Assembly: GCF_000177235.2 (NCBI RefSeq)
Contig: NC_014829.1
Span: 1 to 64,000 of the forward strand
Direction: 5' to 3'
Source of the DNA: Evansella cellulosilytica DSM 2522
GTDB lineage: Bacteria; Bacillota; Bacilli; Bacillales; Salisediminibacteriaceae
Length of the DNA: 64,000 nt
Shown here: positions 61,795 to 64,000 of the stretch, one piece after another
Position numbering within the stretch: the stretch's first letter is position 1
Layout of the letters: the number at the start of each line of letters is the position of its first letter
Translations under genes and position numbers: made by a program
Notes under the pieces: generated by a model
Seen by the model: only the letters and a program-made list of their open reading frames with translations
Told to the model about the DNA's origin: nothing
The model's database searches: none

Positions 61795-61801
61795 CATATT
61801 A
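61795..61801 (+). promoter_or_regulatory. Possible SigG -10 of sspF
   Basis: CATATTA matches the SigG -10 pattern and lies 36 bp before the sspF start. A matching -35 could not be fixed. Confidence 0.35.
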
Positions 61802-61837
61802 TAACTGTCACAGTATTGATGAAAGGGGTAGATTTGC

Positions 61838-62020
61838 GTGGGTCGAAGACGAGGTGTAATGTCAGATCAATTTAAAGAGGAACTGGCAAAAGAACTTGGC
61901 TTCTATGACACTGTCCAAAAAGAAGGATGGGGTGGCATTCGTGCAAAGGATGCAGGTAACATGGTGAAACGCGCAATAGAGCTCGCTGAGCAACAACTAT
62001 CGAATCGTTCAAGTCAATAA
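61838..62020 (+). CDS. sspF: Small acid-soluble spore protein SspF (alpha/beta family)
   Basis: 60 aa, starting [20 protein letters not shown], with [20 protein letters not shown]. Nearly the same as B. subtilis SspF (61 aa) and in the same place between veg and ispE. Coats spore DNA. GTG 61838 after GAAAGGGG. Expression in the forespore is expected from the family. Confidence 0.96.
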   Translation: MGRRRGVMSDQFKEELAKELGFYDTVQKEGWGGIRAKDAGNMVKRAIELAEQQLSNRSSQ

Positions 62021-62031
62021 ATTACTGTGAC

Positions 62032-62059
62032 AGCTGGGGCAATTCGCTCCAGCTTTTTC
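62032..62059 (+). terminator. sspF terminator
   Basis: AGCTGGGGC and GCTCCAGCT pair with one G-T pair around AATTC; five T's follow. Confidence 0.85.
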
Positions 62060-62342
62060 ACAAAAGAGATTGATACTTTGAATTATATCTAGCATAAACT
62101 GCCATCTTATCAATACTTTTAATGAACATCGAGTGCTTTGATATTCGGCGTTCCCTACATCACTCGGTCGATTCAAGCTTTACAGTATTCTTAATGAACT
62201 GAAGTCAATACATATGATTTTACCTTTATAATGAAATGTGTATTTAACTGCGAAAATAGAAAGAAAGGTAGTATAGGGCCTTAACAAATGGTAAAATAAC
62301 GAAAGTGGATTTGAACGGATAAAATAAGCAGGTGATTGATTG

Positions 62343-63212
62343 ATGCATACTCATAAAATAATTAAAGCCCCAGCAAAGATTAACTTAACATTGGATGTTA
62401 TTCGTAAAAGAGATGATGGCTATCACGATGTTGAGATGGTGATGACAACTGTTGATTTAGCCGACCGTATTGAGCTGACAACTTTAGAAGAGAACCGAAT
62501 TAAAGTAGATGTTAATCACGGATTTGTACCGAGTGATAACAAAAATTTAGCCTATCAAGCAGCAAAGCTTTTAAAAGATAAAATGGACGTAAAAAAAGGT
62601 GTTCGTATCTTTATTGATAAGCAAATTCCTATATCTGCAGGCTTGGCAGGTGGGAGTACCGATGCAGCGGCTGTATTACGCGGATTAAATGAACTATGGG
62701 ATTTAAATTTATCAATAGATGAGTTAGCCGAATTAGGATTAGAAATTGGTTCTGATGTGCCTTTTTGCGTACATGGAGGAACTGCCTTAGCGACAGGGAG
62801 AGGGGAGACGCTTCAATTTTTACCAACGCCACCTCCTTGTTGGGTAATCTTAGTGAAACCACCAATGGGCGTTTCTACGAAAGAGATTTATCAACGCCTT
62901 AACCTTGATCAAATGGAACATCCAGACACGCAAGGGATGATAGCATCTATTAATAACGGAGATTTTAGCGGCATTTGTTCTAGGCTAGAAAACGTGATGG
63001 AAAAAGTAACTTTTGAATTATATAAAGATGTAGAGAGAGTAAAGAATAGTATGATTCAGTTTGGTGCAGATGGCGTCGTTATGAGTGGCAGTGGCCCTAC
63101 CGTTTTTGCATTAACACAAAATGAGACACGAGCAGATAGGCTTTATAATAGTTTAAAGGGTTTTATGGATCAAGTATTTGTTGTTCGGCTTCTCGGAACT
63201 AAACACGACTAA
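62343..63212 (+). CDS. ispE: 4-diphosphocytidyl-2-C-methyl-D-erythritol kinase
   Basis: 289 aa from ATG 62343 (AGGTGA 7 bases before; TTG 62340 is an alternative). GHMP kinase: [12 protein letters not shown], the ATP loop [20 protein letters not shown], and [10 protein letters not shown]. Fourth step of the MEP isoprenoid pathway. Starts about 320 bp after sspF; the gap shows no gene. Confidence 0.97.
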   Translation: MHTHKIIKAPAKINLTLDVIRKRDDGYHDVEMVMTTVDLADRIELTTLEENRIKVDVNHGFVPSDNKNLAYQAAKLLKDKMDVKKGVRIFIDKQIPISAGLAGGSTDAAAVLRGLNELWDLNLSIDELAELGLEIGSDVPFCVHGGTALATGRGETLQFLPTPPPCWVILVKPPMGVSTKEIYQRLNLDQMEHPDTQGMIASINNGDFSGICSRLENVMEKVTFELYKDVERVKNSMIQFGADGVVMSGSGPTVFALTQNETRADRLYNSLKGFMDQVFVVRLLGTKHD

Positions 63213-63226
63213 TTTTTATGATAAAC

Positions 63227-63255
63227 TTGTGAAACACGTATAAAAATGGTATATT
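63227..63255 (+). promoter_or_regulatory. purR promoter
   Basis: TTGTGA (63227-63232), 17-bp spacer, TATATT (63250-63255). Confidence 0.65.
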
Positions 63256-63314
63256 ACTGTTAAAATATTCGGTTTTTATCTAACAGTGGATATGTTCCAT
63301 AATTGGAGGTAGTC

Positions 63315-64000
63315 ATGAAATATCGTAGAAGTGGTCGTTTAGTAGATATGACAAATTATTTTTTATCGCATCCACATCAACAAATTCCTTTAACACATTT
63401 TTCTGAAGCTTATCAGTCTGCCAAATCTTCAATTAGTGAAGATATCTCAATTATAAAAGAGGTATTTGAAAGTAAACATATTGGAACAATTAGTACTACT
63501 GCTGGTGCCTCTGGTGGCGTTACTTTTGTCCCTACAGTTGCTAGGCAGCAAACAGAGGAATTGATTGATCGTTTATGTGATAGATTAGAGGAACCTGAAC
63601 GCTTATTGCCTGGTGGCTACTTATATATGATGGATATAATTGGTGATCCGAATTTAATGCAGGAGTTAGGAAGAGTTTTTGCATCAAAGTTCCGAGATGC
63701 TTCTGTCGACGCGGTTATGACAATGGCTACAAAAGGGATTCCATTAGCATATGCAGTTGCTGGGCATTTAAATGTGCCAGTAAGTATTGTCCGTGCACAA
63801 CATCGAATTACAGAAGGTTCGATAGTAAGTATTAACTATGTCTCTGGCTCTCAGAAACGAATCCAAACAATGTCATTAGCGAGAAGAAGTTTGAAACCTA
63901 ACTCTAATGTATTAATCATAGATGACTTTATGAAGGCTGGAGGTACGATAAGAGGAATGATGGACTTAGTTTCCGAATTCCAATCTTCTATTGCTGGTAT
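63315..64000 (+). CDS. purR: Pur operon repressor PurR (partial, runs off the window)
   Basis: About 228 residues visible of about 285. Winged-helix DNA-binding part at the N-terminus (MKYRRSGRLVDMTNYFLSHP, to about 75), then a phosphoribosyltransferase-like domain with the PRPP-binding VLIIDDFMKAGGT. PRPP prevents binding to pur genes. ATG 63315 with TGGAGGT. Follows ispE as in B. subtilis. Confidence 0.95.
   Translation, partial: MKYRRSGRLVDMTNYFLSHPHQQIPLTHFSEAYQSAKSSISEDISIIKEVFESKHIGTISTTAGASGGVTFVPTVARQQTEELIDRLCDRLEEPERLLPGGYLYMMDIIGDPNLMQELGRVFASKFRDASVDAVMTMATKGIPLAYAVAGHLNVPVSIVRAQHRITEGSIVSINYVSGSQKRIQTMSLARRSLKPNSNVLIIDDFMKAGGTIRGMMDLVSEFQSSIAG

Overview
The window is a replication-origin segment of a low-GC, endospore-forming Bacillaceae chromosome. 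The order dnaA-dnaN-rlbA-recF-remB-gyrB-gyrA, then rRNA operon, yaaC, guaB, dacA, pdxST, serS, tadA, SRP RNA, dnaX, ebfC, recR, yaaL, bofA, second rRNA operon, csfB, yaaO, tmk, darA, holB, ricT, yabA, trmN6, rsmI, abrB, metG, tatD, yabE, rnmV, ksgA, yabG, veg, sspF, ispE and purR is the classical Bacillus subtilis backbone. Sporulation genes (bofA, csfB, yabG, sspF) and abrB with Spo0A boxes point to a spore former. The very acidic linkers and tails (oligopeptide-binding lipoprotein, GyrA tail) would suit a halotolerant or alkaliphilic genus such as Evansella or Salipaludibacillus, but that is inference and the species is not identified.

Layout. 1-9.6 kb: oriC, initiator, sliding clamp, recombination and gyrase genes. 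9.8-13 kb: two genes foreign to the B. subtilis order, a heme catalase and a degenerate HD-GYP protein. 13-18.3 kb: 16S-23S-5S operon without spacer tRNAs. 18.4-19.6 kb: a tandem array with a 52-bp period. 19.7-27.3 kb: yaaC, GMP synthesis (guaB), cell wall (dacA), PLP synthesis (pdxST), T-box-controlled serS. 27.8-33.6 kb: an app-type oligopeptide ABC transporter (order D-F-A-B-C) in place of the tRNA-Ser/dck/dgk/yaaH/yaaI block of B. subtilis. 33.7-38.5 kb: tadA, a YycC-like small protein, SRP RNA, dnaX, ebfC, recR, yaaL, bofA. 38.5-43.9 kb: a second, nearly identical rRNA operon exactly 25,551 bp after the first, with different promoters. 44.0-44.9 kb: a second 52-bp array. 45.3-64 kb: the csfB-to-purR segment on the plus strand, except abrB; purR runs off the end.

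The most unusual structure is the pair of composite 52-bp arrays, one directly after each rRNA operon. A short core (TCATA...CAATG) recurs at exactly 52-bp steps, 21 consecutive times in the first array and 17 in the second. The first units (type A) are purine-rich on the plus strand and several carry a 7-bp dyad, GTGTCAT-N9-ATGACAC; later units (type B) keep the left half but are C/A-rich. Both loci switch from A to B through nearly the same junction unit. They are not CRISPR arrays (no unique spacers) and code for nothing convincing; their role is unknown.

Regulation readable from sequence includes two T-box leaders (Ser, Met), double promoters and boxA elements on each rRNA operon, possible CodY boxes before the transporter, an abrB promoter with Spo0A boxes on both sides, and many strong terminators. 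Several B. subtilis genes are absent from their usual places (yaaR, yazA, xpaC-yaaN, dck, dgk, spacer tRNAs).
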